Positions 1-7,096 of a stretch of 17,496 nucleotides of DNA are shown here, piece by piece. The position numbers and the translations under genes are program-made. This stretch comes from Candidatus Mediterraneibacter colneyensis (GTDB lineage: Bacteria; Bacillota; Clostridia; Lachnospirales; Lachnospiraceae). Position 1 is the first letter of the stretch; every line of letters starts with the position of its first letter. The stretch is from contig DXEY01000136.1 in NCBI GenBank assembly GCA_019114745.1, positions 1 through 17,496 of the forward strand, read 5' to 3'. Under the pieces are notes generated by a model that did not search any database, had not been told where the DNA came from, and was given only the letters and a program-made list of their open reading frames with translations.

Positions 1-912
1 GGCTGCGGAGGAACGGGGCCGGGTGAAAACAGCGCCGCTGCCGGGACTGGCCGGGAAGAGAGCACAGAGGATGTGAGCGGGAGCGCCGCCGTGCAGACAG
101 CAGATACGGTCGATGAAGTCCCGGAGTACAGTGGGGAACCATATGTGGAGATCAACGACAACCAGCCGGAGTTCGAGGAGTATGAGCTGACAACCGTCGC
201 ATATGAAGAGTACAGCGAACTGGATTCCCTGGGAAGGTGCGGCGAGGCGGAAGCGTGCGTGGGCGAGGAGACCATGCCGGATGGAGAACGGGAGAGTATC
301 AGTTCTGTGGAGCCTACGGGCTGGCGAAATGAAAAATACGACAGTGTTGACGGAGGTTACGTCTATAACCGCTGCCATCTGATCGGCTACCAGCTCACCG
401 GAGAAAATGCCAATGAGGAGAACCTGATCACGGGTACCCGCTATATGAATACAGAGGGGATGCTGCCGTTTGAGGATATGATCGCTGATTATGTACATGA
501 GACCGACAATCATGTCATGTACCGGGTGACGCCGGTATTCCTCGGGGAAGACCTGGTCGCGTCGGGCGTGCAGATGGAAGCGGAATCCGTCGAGGACAGC
601 GGCGCCGGGATCTGTTTCAATGTCTATGTCTATAATGTACAGCCGGAGATCACCATTAATTATGCCACAGGTGAGAACTGGGAGAGCGGAGATAATGCGG
701 AAAATACAGACAATGCCGGACAAGATACCGGGCACAATGATGCGGGCACCGTGGAACAGGAATATGTCATTAATGAAAATACGGGAAAATTCCATGTCCC
801 GGACTGTTCCGGTGCAGAACGCATAAAAGAAGAAAACAGACGGGAGTTTACAGGCACCCGCGAAGAGCTGATAGGCGAAGGATACGAGCCCTGCGGGAAC
901 TGCAAGCCGTAG
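1..912 (+). CDS. Secreted DNA/RNA non-specific endonuclease, lipoprotein (5' end outside window)
   Basis: The frame is open from base 1, so the gene starts left of the window; the GTG at 73 is internal, not a start. The first visible residues, GCGGTG, look like the glycine and lipidated cysteine of a lipobox followed by a flexible linker, so a membrane-anchored extracellular protein is inferred. The nuclease core has NRCHLIGYQL with the presumed catalytic His at codon 376-378, followed by an ENLITGTRYMN block. This matches the EndA/NucA-type His-Me finger nucleases, which usually show an (N/D)RGH motif; here Cys replaces Gly. After an acidic Asn/Asp/Gly-rich linker, the C-terminus (about 770-909) is a small Cys/His module, FHVPDC...GYEPCGNCKP, of the kind appended to Clostridia surface nucleases. 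Likely role: degrading external nucleic acid. deoB follows 60 nt downstream, a loose nucleoside-salvage association. Confidence 0.87.
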   Translation, partial: GCGGTGPGENSAAAGTGREESTEDVSGSAAVQTADTVDEVPEYSGEPYVEINDNQPEFEEYELTTVAYEEYSELDSLGRCGEAEACVGEETMPDGERESISSVEPTGWRNEKYDSVDGGYVYNRCHLIGYQLTGENANEENLITGTRYMNTEGMLPFEDMIADYVHETDNHVMYRVTPVFLGEDLVASGVQMEAESVEDSGAGICFNVYVYNVQPEITINYATGENWESGDNAENTDNAGQDTGHNDAGTVEQEYVINENTGKFHVPDCSGAERIKEENRREFTGTREELIGEGYEPCGNCKP

Positions 913-972
913 AGGCGGAATGTATCGGTGTCAGAAGTTAAAGGGCAGAGTTTCAGAAAGGAAGAATGGATC

Positions 973-2163
973 ATGGAGAAATATAAAAGGATATTCGTAG
1001 TCGTTATGGATTCGCTCGGCGTGGGGGCCATGGATGACTCGCCTGAGTTTGGAGATGTTGGCGTCAATACGCTGGGACACATTTCGGAGTCTGTGGAGAG
1101 GTTCCATATTCCGAATCTGCAGAAAATGGGCCTGGCGAACCTCACACCTCTCAGGCAGGCGGCGCCGGTGGAAAAAACCCTCGGCTATTATGGGAAACTC
1201 CGGGAAAAGAGCAGAGGCAAAGATACAATGACCGGTCACTGGGAGATGATGGGGCTGGAGGTGAAACAGCCGTTTCGGACATTTACAGAAAACGGCTTTC
1301 CCCCGGAGCTGATCAGGGAGCTGGAGAAGAAAACGGGAAGAAAAGTGATCGGAAATAAGAGTGCAAGCGGGACGGAGATCCTGGATGAACTCGGCGAGGA
1401 AGAGATCGCCACAGGGCATATGATCGTGTATACGTCCGCGGATTCTGTGCTTCAGATCTGCGGGAATGAAGAGACGTTCGGTCTGGATGAGCTGTACCGG
1501 TGCTGTGAGATCGCCAGGGAAATTACGATGAAAGATGAGTGGCGTGTGGGGCGTGTGATCGCCCGCCCATATGTGGGGAAGAAACGCGGCGAGTTTAAAC
1601 GCACGAGCAATCGGCACGATTATGCCCTCAAGCCGTTTGGAAAGACGGTGCTGAACGCGCTTAAAGAGGCGGGGCTGGATGTGATCTCCGTGGGAAAGAT
1701 CCGGGATATCTTTGACGGAGAAGGGATCACGGAAGCATATAAGTCGAAAAGCTCTGTCCACGGTATGGAGCAGACGATCTGTCTTGCGCAGAAAGAGTTC
1801 CACGGGCTTTGCTTTGTCAATCTGGTGGACTTTGACGCGCTGTGGGGGCACAGGAGAGATCCGAAAGGATATGCGGCGGAGATTGAAAAGTTCGATGTGA
1901 ATCTGGAGAAACTGCTGGGGCTTCTGAAAAAAGACGATCTGCTGATCATCACCGCAGATCATGGAAACGATCCGACTTACAGCGGTACAGACCATACCCG
2001 CGAAAAAGTACCTTTCCTCGCGTACTCCCCTTCCATGACTGGCAGCGGGGAACTGCCGGAGGAGGATACGTTCGCTGTGGTCGGAGCGACAGTGGCGGAT
2101 AATTTCGGTGTGGAGATGCCGGAGGGGACGATCGGGAGATCTCTGCTGGAAAATTTAAAGTAG
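973..2163 (+). CDS. deoB: Phosphopentomutase
   Basis: This enzyme interconverts (deoxy)ribose 1-phosphate and 5-phosphate in cytoplasmic nucleoside salvage. The protein is 396 aa, the normal family size. It has the alkaline-phosphatase-superfamily metal motifs: VVMDSLGVGAMDD (Asp13), the phosphorylated threonine in DTMTGHWE (Thr85, the same number as recalled for the Bacillus enzyme), DFDALWGHRRD, and the C-terminal ITADHGNDPT...DHTRE metal cluster. The frame extends upstream to a GTG at 928, but ATG 973 is preferred: it has AGGAAG 8 nt upstream, and MEKYKRIFVVVMDS is a typical family N-terminus. It sits downstream of the nuclease gene with no terminator visible between them, so co-transcription is plausible. 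No terminator follows it before the tRNA promoter at 2176. Confidence 0.97.
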   Translation: MEKYKRIFVVVMDSLGVGAMDDSPEFGDVGVNTLGHISESVERFHIPNLQKMGLANLTPLRQAAPVEKTLGYYGKLREKSRGKDTMTGHWEMMGLEVKQPFRTFTENGFPPELIRELEKKTGRKVIGNKSASGTEILDELGEEEIATGHMIVYTSADSVLQICGNEETFGLDELYRCCEIAREITMKDEWRVGRVIARPYVGKKRGEFKRTSNRHDYALKPFGKTVLNALKEAGLDVISVGKIRDIFDGEGITEAYKSKSSVHGMEQTICLAQKEFHGLCFVNLVDFDALWGHRRDPKGYAAEIEKFDVNLEKLLGLLKKDDLLIITADHGNDPTYSGTDHTREKVPFLAYSPSMTGSGELPEEDTFAVVGATVADNFGVEMPEGTIGRSLLENLK

Positions 2164-2175
2164 TGCAAAAAAATA

Positions 2176-2204
2176 TTGACAAACATTGATTCACACAGTA
2201 TACT
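2176..2204 (+). promoter_or_regulatory. Promoter of tRNA-Trp
   Basis: TTGACA (2176-2181), a 17-nt spacer, then TATACT (2199-2204). This is close to the ideal sigma-A promoter, with transcription expected to start near 2211, about 28 nt before the mature tRNA. It lies only 12 nt after the deoB stop. Confidence 0.85.
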
Positions 2205-2238
2205 ATACAAGTGGCTTGTGAGAAACGAGTCACGATAC

Positions 2239-2309
2239 AGGGGATTGGTCAAATGGTATGATAGGGGTCTCCAAAACCTTTGGTGGGAGTTCGATTCTCT
2301 CATCCCCTG
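2239..2309 (+). tRNA. trnW: tRNA-Trp (anticodon CCA)
   Basis: The cloverleaf was folded by hand. The acceptor stem AGGGGAT (2239-2245) pairs fully with ATCCCCT (2302-2308). The D stem is GTCA/TGAT, and the anticodon stem GGGGT/ACCTT has two G-U pairs. The loop CTCCAAA places anticodon CCA at 2271-2273, which reads UGG. The variable region is 4 nt, and the T arm is GGGAG-TTCGATT-CTCTC. The discriminator is G2309. The 3' CCA is not encoded; the next bases are CGC. The gene is monocistronic, with its own promoter and an intrinsic terminator 8 nt downstream. At 71 nt it is short because of a small D loop and variable loop, but all stems hold. Confidence 0.95.
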
Positions 2310-2317
2310 CGCGAAAA

Positions 2318-2342
2318 GCACCGTAAATACGGTGCTTTTTTT
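2318..2342 (+). terminator. Intrinsic terminator of tRNA-Trp
   Basis: GCACCGT (2318-2324) and ACGGTGC (2329-2335) form a perfect 7-bp stem with loop AAAT, followed by seven T (2336-2342). The T-tract is also the first segment of the 97-nt repeat. Confidence 0.93.
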
Positions 2343-2432
2343 GTGACTGCGACGAGCCAAAGTCCGGGCTTGCCCGAGACCCTGGTGACCGCTTACAATC
2401 CCGGAATGTGCCTTTTGGCACTTCCGGTGATT
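2336..2432 (+). repeat. 97-nt structured dispersed repeat, copy 1
   Basis: This copy matches 9265-9361 at 94 of 97 positions with no indels; the differences are at 2382, 2386 and 2392. It begins at the T-tract of the tRNA-Trp terminator. Hairpin A (2356-2386) has outer strand GCCAA against CTGGT, then GTC/GAC, then CGGG-CTTG-CCCG with a CUUG tetraloop. Hairpin B (2397-2432) is AATC-CCGGAA-(T)-GTGCC, loop TTTT, then GGCAC-TTCCGG-(T)-GATT: 15 bp with two single bulged T residues. The similarity stops exactly where the base of hairpin B closes, so the repeat and the structure have the same boundary. The fba-type promoter starts 9 nt later. I do not recognise it as a named RNA family. It could be a structured RNA tail, a palindromic intergenic repeat or an insulator. 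Confidence 0.88.
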
Positions 2433-2440
2433 ATTTTATC

Positions 2441-2469
2441 TTGACATGTAGAAAATTATGTATTAATAT
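2441..2469 (+). promoter_or_regulatory. Promoter of the sugar operon
   Basis: TTGACA (2441-2446), a 17-nt spacer, then TAATAT (2464-2469), with transcription expected to start near 2476. The aldolase start lies about 50 nt further on, after the operator and an AGGAGG site. Confidence 0.87.
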
Positions 2470-2485
2470 AAAAACATAGAGAAAA

Positions 2486-2499
2486 CCGAAACGTTTCGG
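2486..2499 (+). promoter_or_regulatory. LacI-type operator
   Basis: CCGAAACGTTTCGG is a perfect 14-bp palindrome with the central CG step typical of LacI/GalR-family operators. It lies about 10 nt downstream of the predicted transcription start and about 25 nt before the aldolase ATG, a position where a bound repressor would block initiation or elongation. The second gene of the operon encodes a LacI-family repressor, so autoregulation is the simplest reading. A CcpA cre site is the main alternative; the CCG/CGG ends fit that consensus less well. Confidence 0.78.
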
Positions 2500-2524
2500 A
2501 TTCAAGAAAAAGGAGGAAAATATC

Positions 2525-3376
2525 ATGCCATTAGTTACATCAGAAAAAATGCTCCTGGATGCTCAGAAAGGCGGCTATGCAGTAGGCGCTTTCAATGTTG
2601 AGAACATGGAGATGGTCAAAGCAGTTCTCGCAGCGGCAGAGGAGCTGAAAGCTCCGGTTATGCTGCAGACGACCCCGTCCACGATCAAATACGGGACAGT
2701 GGAGACATATGCGGCGATCGTAAAAGCGGAAGCCGAGAAGGTTTCTGTTCCGGTATGCCTTCATCTTGATCACGGCAGCAGCTTTGATCTCGCAGTAAAG
2801 GCAATGAAGGCAGGGTATACATCCGTTATGATCGACGGATCACATGAAGATTTCGAGAATAATATCGCTGTGACGAAACGTGTTGTAGATGTGGCGAAAG
2901 CATTTGGCATCCCGGTAGAGGCTGAGCTGGGTAAAGTAGGCGGAAAAGAAGATGACCTGGAAGCTGAGGCTGACACAAATACAGATCCGACGGAGGCGAA
3001 GGAGTTTGTGGAGCGCACCGGAGTATCATCCCTCGCAGTTGCGATCGGTACGGCTCACGGCTTTTATGTAGGGACTCCGGTTCTTGATAAACCGCGGGTA
3101 AGTGCGATCAAAGAGGTCGTTCCTGTACCGCTTGTACTTCACGGAGCGTCCGGACTCAGCGAAGAAGATGTAAGAGAATGCGTGGAACGCGGAATGTGCA
3201 AAGTGAATTTTGCGACGGAACTCAGGGCTGCTTATACAGACGCTGTCAAAAAACTCCTGGAGGAGAAGCCTGAGACATTTGATCCGAAGAAACTGGGTAC
3301 AGTCGGCATGGAAGCCGTAAAAGAGCAGGTCATGATCCGTATGAAGATGTGCGGATGCGACGGAAAAGCTCAGTAA
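2525..3376 (+). CDS. gatY: Class II ketose-bisphosphate aldolase, GatY/KbaY-like
   Basis: This zinc aldolase cleaves a ketohexose 1,6-bisphosphate to DHAP and glyceraldehyde 3-phosphate. The protein is 283 aa, matching the short GatY/KbaY/Fba class. Visible active-site elements are HLDHGSS (Asp82 catalytic, His83 zinc ligand), VEAELGKVGG, GTAHGFY (His178) and VLHGASG (His206). The C-terminus CGCDGKA closely resembles the CGCEGRA end of the E. coli tagatose-bisphosphate aldolases. AGGAGG lies 8 nt upstream of the ATG. It is the first gene of the operon, directly behind the operator. The GatD-like dehydrogenase and PfkB kinase downstream favour tagatose 1,6-bisphosphate, but fructose 1,6-bisphosphate or an IolJ-type substrate cannot be excluded from sequence. 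A housekeeping role in glycolysis is less likely given the operon context. Confidence 0.93.
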   Translation: MPLVTSEKMLLDAQKGGYAVGAFNVENMEMVKAVLAAAEELKAPVMLQTTPSTIKYGTVETYAAIVKAEAEKVSVPVCLHLDHGSSFDLAVKAMKAGYTSVMIDGSHEDFENNIAVTKRVVDVAKAFGIPVEAELGKVGGKEDDLEAEADTNTDPTEAKEFVERTGVSSLAVAIGTAHGFYVGTPVLDKPRVSAIKEVVPVPLVLHGASGLSEEDVRECVERGMCKVNFATELRAAYTDAVKKLLEEKPETFDPKKLGTVGMEAVKEQVMIRMKMCGCDGKAQ

Positions 3377-3422
3377 GACAAAACTACAGAAAATAAGAAA
3401 ACAGCAATAACAGGAAAAGGCG

Positions 3423-4475
3423 GTGTATCGAATGGGAGCAACGATGAAAGATATCGCGAAGCGCACCGGCCTCGGACTGGCAACGATTTCTTCCTACTTA
3501 AATGGAGGAAATGTCCGGGAAAAGAACCGCATAAAGATCGAAGAAGCGATCGAGGAACTTCATTTTGAAGTAAATGAAGTGGCAAGAGGGCTCAAGACGA
3601 ACCGGACAAAGACGATCGGGATTGTTATCCCCGAGCTTAACAATATTTTCTTTGCCGAGATCATCACCGAGGCAGAAGATATCCTGCGCAGCCATGGATA
3701 TGCGACAATGATCTGTGACTGCCGTTCTGATGCGGAGCGTGAGAAGGAGGCAGTTGATTTCCTCTATCACAGGAGAGTGGATGGTCTGATCGTTATGCCG
3801 ACAGGCTCGTCTGCCTCCGGTTTCCAGAAATTTGTCAGGTCGGGAAAACCGATCGTCATGATCGACCGGAAGATGAAAGGCGTTCCCTGTGACTGCATCC
3901 TTGTCGATAATGAAGGTGCGGCGATGGATGCTGTGGAAAGGCTGATACAGAAGGGGCACAGGAAAATCGGAATGATTGCCGGTCCGGAGGACGTGTATAC
4001 CGCGAGAGAAAGACAGGAAGGGTATCAAAAAGCCATTCAAAGAAATGGAATCATTTTCGATGAAAGTCTGGTTGTCAGAGGAAATTACACGATCGCCGGA
4101 GGCGCGGCAGCTATGAGAAGGCTCCGCGAGGCAAATCCGGATATGACTGCGGTGTTTATCTCGAACTACGAGATGACCGTGGGGGCTATGATGGAGATCA
4201 ACGATCTGGGGATCCGTGTGCCGGATGAATTGTCGGTAATCGGATTTGATAATATTGATTTTGCAAAGGCGTCTGTCCCTCGTCTGAGTATTGTTACCCA
4301 GCCTACAGCACAGATTGCCAGGGCGGCGGCGGATACGCTGATCGAAAAGCTGACCGGAAAAGCGCCCGTCCCAAACGATAGTCAGGACGATGCCGACGGG
4401 GAACCGACGACGCTCACCGTCACATTAAAGACCGGATTTGTTGAAGGGCGTTCCGTAAGGCGGTTCGATGTTTGA
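3423..4475 (+). CDS. LacI-family transcriptional repressor
   Basis: The protein is about 350 aa. The N-terminal HTH is MKDIAKRTGLGLATISSYLNG, followed by the hinge helix (ARGL) at about residue 55. The type I periplasmic-binding-like ligand domain starts at TIGIVIPELNNIFF and ends after VIGFDNIDFA and IVTQP. Start choice: GTG 3423 has AGGA 7 nt upstream. ATG 3432 and ATG 3444 (with GGGAG 5 nt upstream) are in frame and would remove only 3 or 7 residues ahead of the HTH. It lies 46 nt after the aldolase gene and 38 nt before the kinase, so it is inside the operon it probably controls through the palindrome at 2486-2499. The inducer is unknown; a pathway sugar or polyol phosphate is the natural guess. 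Confidence 0.95.
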   Translation: MYRMGATMKDIAKRTGLGLATISSYLNGGNVREKNRIKIEEAIEELHFEVNEVARGLKTNRTKTIGIVIPELNNIFFAEIITEAEDILRSHGYATMICDCRSDAEREKEAVDFLYHRRVDGLIVMPTGSSASGFQKFVRSGKPIVMIDRKMKGVPCDCILVDNEGAAMDAVERLIQKGHRKIGMIAGPEDVYTARERQEGYQKAIQRNGIIFDESLVVRGNYTIAGGAAAMRRLREANPDMTAVFISNYEMTVGAMMEINDLGIRVPDELSVIGFDNIDFAKASVPRLSIVTQPTAQIARAAADTLIEKLTGKAPVPNDSQDDADGEPTTLTVTLKTGFVEGRSVRRFDV

Positions 4476-4513
4476 GAAAAGTATAAGTTCCGGGGAATGA
4501 TAAGGAGAAGATT

Positions 4514-6034
4514 ATGAGTGAATATCTGTTAGGAATCGATATCGGGACCAGCGCCTGCAAGATTGCCGTATTTACCAGAGACGGGCGTGTGGCAGCTTCA
4601 GGGAACGGGGATTATCCGGTATATTACCCGCATCCGGGCTGGGCTGAACAGAATCCCGATGAATGGTGGGATGCTGTGTGCCGGGCGATACCGGAAGTGC
4701 TGAAAAAAGGCGGGATCGATCCGTCCGAGGTCAAAGGCGTCGGCATTGACGGGCAGAGCTGGTCTGCGATCGCTATAGACCGGGAGGGAAATGTGCTTAC
4801 CAATACTCCGATCTGGATGGATACAAGAGCAGTTGATATCTGCGATGAATTTAATGAAAAGATCGGAAAGGATAAAATATTTGAACTGTGCGGAAATCCG
4901 CTTCAGCCGTCCTATACCACACCGAAGATCATCTGGTATCAGAGAAATCTTCCGGAGGTGTATAAAAAGACCTGTAAGATCCTCCAGTCCAACAGCTTTA
5001 TCGCATACAGGCTGACAGGAGTGATCAGCCAGGATCTTTCCCAGGGATACGGGCTCCACTGCTTTGATATGAGAAAAGGAGCCTGGGATGAGGAGATGTG
5101 TGCGGCTTTCGGATTCTCGCCGGACATCCTTCCGGAGATCCATCCGTGCCATGATATCATCGGTACCGTGACAGAGGAGGCAGCCAGGCAGTGCGGCTTA
5201 GCTCCCGGGACTCCGGTGGCGGCGGGAGGCCTGGACGCGGCGTGCGGCACGCTTGGCGCAGGAGTCATCCACAGCGGCGAGACACAGGAACAGGGAGGAC
5301 AGGCAGGCGGCATGAGTATCTGTACCGATACCTACCGGGCTGACGAGAGACTGATCCTCGGGTACCACGTGATCCCCGGACACTGGCTGCTCCAGGGCGG
5401 CACTACCGGCGGAGGCGGCGTGATGCGCTGGCTGGAAAAAGAATTTGGAGCATATGAAAGAGAAGAGGGCAAACGTCTGGGGAAAAGCTCCCTTGACCTT
5501 TTCAATGAGGAGGCGGAGAGAGTTGCCCCGGGAAGCGACGGGCTGATCTTCCTCCCCTATATGTCGGGTGAGCGGACTCCGATCTGGGATCCTGACGCCA
5601 GGGGCGTGTACTACGGCATTGACTTCAGTAAGACAAAAGGACATTTTATCCGGTCGGCTATGGAGGGAACCGCATACGCCCTCAAGCATAATCTGGATGT
5701 CGCCGGGGAGGCGGGAGCAAAGGTCACTGTGATGCGTGCAATGGGCGGATCGGCAAACTCTCTGCTCTGGACGCAGATTAAATCCGATATTACAGGCAAG
5801 CCGATCATCGTGCCGTCATCGGATACGGCGACGACTCTGGGAGCCGTAATACTCGCAGGCGTGGGCATCGGCATGTACGCAGATTTTGAGGAGGCTGTGA
5901 AGCTGACCGTGCATGACAGGAGATCCCATGAGCCCGATGCGGGAAACCGGGCAGTATACGATGAAAATTATGCTACATATATAGAACTCTACCAGCAGTT
6001 AAAAGGTATCATGAAAAAAAGAGGAGGCAGATAA
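4514..6034 (+). CDS. FGGY-family carbohydrate kinase
   Basis: An ATP-dependent sugar or polyol kinase of 506 aa, the usual family length. The N-terminal phosphate-binding motif is GIDIGTSACK (residues 7-16), the catalytic Asp is in AAGGLDAACG (Asp241), and the C-terminal ATP-site block AMGGSANSLLWTQI is followed by TTLGAVILAG. Overall it resembles xylulokinases (WAEQNPDEWW). However, the substrate-loop dipeptide Met-His of E. coli XylB (GQMHG) is replaced here by GQSWS at residues 80-84, so true xylulokinase activity is doubtful. AAGGAG precedes the ATG. The gene is 2 nt from gatD, so the two are tightly coupled. With a hexitol-1-phosphate dehydrogenase next in line, a polyol such as galactitol is an attractive substrate; that is inference from context. 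Confidence 0.93.
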   Translation: MSEYLLGIDIGTSACKIAVFTRDGRVAASGNGDYPVYYPHPGWAEQNPDEWWDAVCRAIPEVLKKGGIDPSEVKGVGIDGQSWSAIAIDREGNVLTNTPIWMDTRAVDICDEFNEKIGKDKIFELCGNPLQPSYTTPKIIWYQRNLPEVYKKTCKILQSNSFIAYRLTGVISQDLSQGYGLHCFDMRKGAWDEEMCAAFGFSPDILPEIHPCHDIIGTVTEEAARQCGLAPGTPVAAGGLDAACGTLGAGVIHSGETQEQGGQAGGMSICTDTYRADERLILGYHVIPGHWLLQGGTTGGGGVMRWLEKEFGAYEREEGKRLGKSSLDLFNEEAERVAPGSDGLIFLPYMSGERTPIWDPDARGVYYGIDFSKTKGHFIRSAMEGTAYALKHNLDVAGEAGAKVTVMRAMGGSANSLLWTQIKSDITGKPIIVPSSDTATTLGAVILAGVGIGMYADFEEAVKLTVHDRRSHEPDAGNRAVYDENYATYIELYQQLKGIMKKRGGR

Positions 6035-6036
6035 AC

Positions 6037-7086
6037 ATGAAAGCAGCTGTTGTGTGTGCAAATGAAGATGTGCGTTATATGGATTACGAGGAGCCGGCGC
6101 CGGGGCCGGGCGAGGTCAAGGTAAGAGTAAAGGCTTCCGGGATCTGCGGTTCGGATATCCCCCGCGTGCTGAATCACGGGGTACACTTTTATCCGATCGT
6201 CCTCGGACATGAATTTGCAGGCGATGTAGTGGAAGTCGGGGAAGGCGTGACAAAGATCAAAGTCGGCGACCATGTATCAGGCGCGCCGCTGAAGCCCTGT
6301 ATGAAATGTGACGACTGCCAGAACGGCAACTTCTCCCTGTGTAAGCATTACAGCTTTATCGGATCAAGGGAGCAGGGAAGCAACGCGGACTATGTTGTGA
6401 TCCCGGAGCAGAATGCGATCGTATACGATCCGTCCATCCCCTATGAGCAGGCGGCTATGTTTGAGCCGGCTACCGTAGCGATCCACGGTCTGTACCAGAA
6501 TGACTACCAGGGCGGACAGTATGTCGCTGTATTAGGCGGCGGGACGATCGGTATGTTTACGATGCAGTGGGCGAAGATCTTCGGAGCAAAGAAAGTCGTT
6601 GTGTTTGACATCAGTGACGCAAGGCTGGAACTTGCGAAACGCCTTGGAGCAGACGAAGTGGTCAATACGACCGAAGAAGGGTATATGGAGAAAGCACTCG
6701 CCATCACGGGTGGCAAAGGATACGGATATGTATTCGAGACGGCAGGACAGGTGCCGACGATGCACATGGCATTCGAGCTGGCAGGGAACAAAGCCCATGT
6801 CTGCTTCATCGGAACTCCGCATGAGGAACTCAGCTTTACTCCTGCTATGTGGGAGAATATGAACCGCAAGGAGTTCAGGCTGACCGGGTCATGGATGTCC
6901 TACAGCGCGCCGTTCCCGGGGAAAGAGTGGGAACTGACCGCCCACTACTTTGCAACGGGACAGCTTAAGTTCGACCCTGAGTTCATCTACAGGAAGATGC
7001 CGATGAGCCAGGCTCAGGAAGCATTCCAGATGTTTAAGACACCGGGGCTTGTAAAAGGCAAACTGATGCTCGTGAACGAGGAGTAG
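6037..7086 (+). CDS. gatD: Zinc alcohol dehydrogenase, galactitol-1-phosphate 5-dehydrogenase-like
   Basis: A medium-chain zinc dehydrogenase of 349 aa. Catalytic zinc ligands are visible at Cys37 (GICGSD), His58 and Glu59 (LGHEF). The structural zinc site is Cys88, Cys91, Cys94 and Cys102. The Rossmann loop is VLGGGTIGMF, and an Asp at the end of the second strand (VVVFDIS) predicts NAD+. From memory of E. coli GatD, diagnostic stretches agree closely: GSDIPR, YPIVLGHEF, FIGSR and GSWMSYSAPFPGKEWE (E. coli GSWMNYSSPWPGQEWE). That makes oxidation of a hexitol 1-phosphate to a ketose 6-phosphate (galactitol 1-P to tagatose 6-P) the best call. L-iditol or sorbitol-type dehydrogenase is the alternative. 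Its ribosome site, AGGAGG, lies inside the end of the kinase gene. Confidence 0.88.
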   Translation: MKAAVVCANEDVRYMDYEEPAPGPGEVKVRVKASGICGSDIPRVLNHGVHFYPIVLGHEFAGDVVEVGEGVTKIKVGDHVSGAPLKPCMKCDDCQNGNFSLCKHYSFIGSREQGSNADYVVIPEQNAIVYDPSIPYEQAAMFEPATVAIHGLYQNDYQGGQYVAVLGGGTIGMFTMQWAKIFGAKKVVVFDISDARLELAKRLGADEVVNTTEEGYMEKALAITGGKGYGYVFETAGQVPTMHMAFELAGNKAHVCFIGTPHEELSFTPAMWENMNRKEFRLTGSWMSYSAPFPGKEWELTAHYFATGQLKFDPEFIYRKMPMSQAQEAFQMFKTPGLVKGKLMLVNEE

Positions 7087-7096
7087 GAGGCCGGAT

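Noticed and set aside
928..972. GTG 928 as the deoB start
   Set aside because: It would add 15 residues not seen at the N-terminus of phosphopentomutases; ATG 973 has a well-spaced AGGAAG.
931..1995. Long open frame (354 codons) on the - strand opposite deoB
   Set aside because: It lies fully within the well-supported deoB gene, shows no recognisable motif and has no ribosome site; it is a composition artefact.
2486..2499. CcpA cre site
   Set aside because: The CCG/CGG ends fit the usual TG...CA cre ends poorly, and a LacI-family gene is encoded two genes in; kept only as an alternative.
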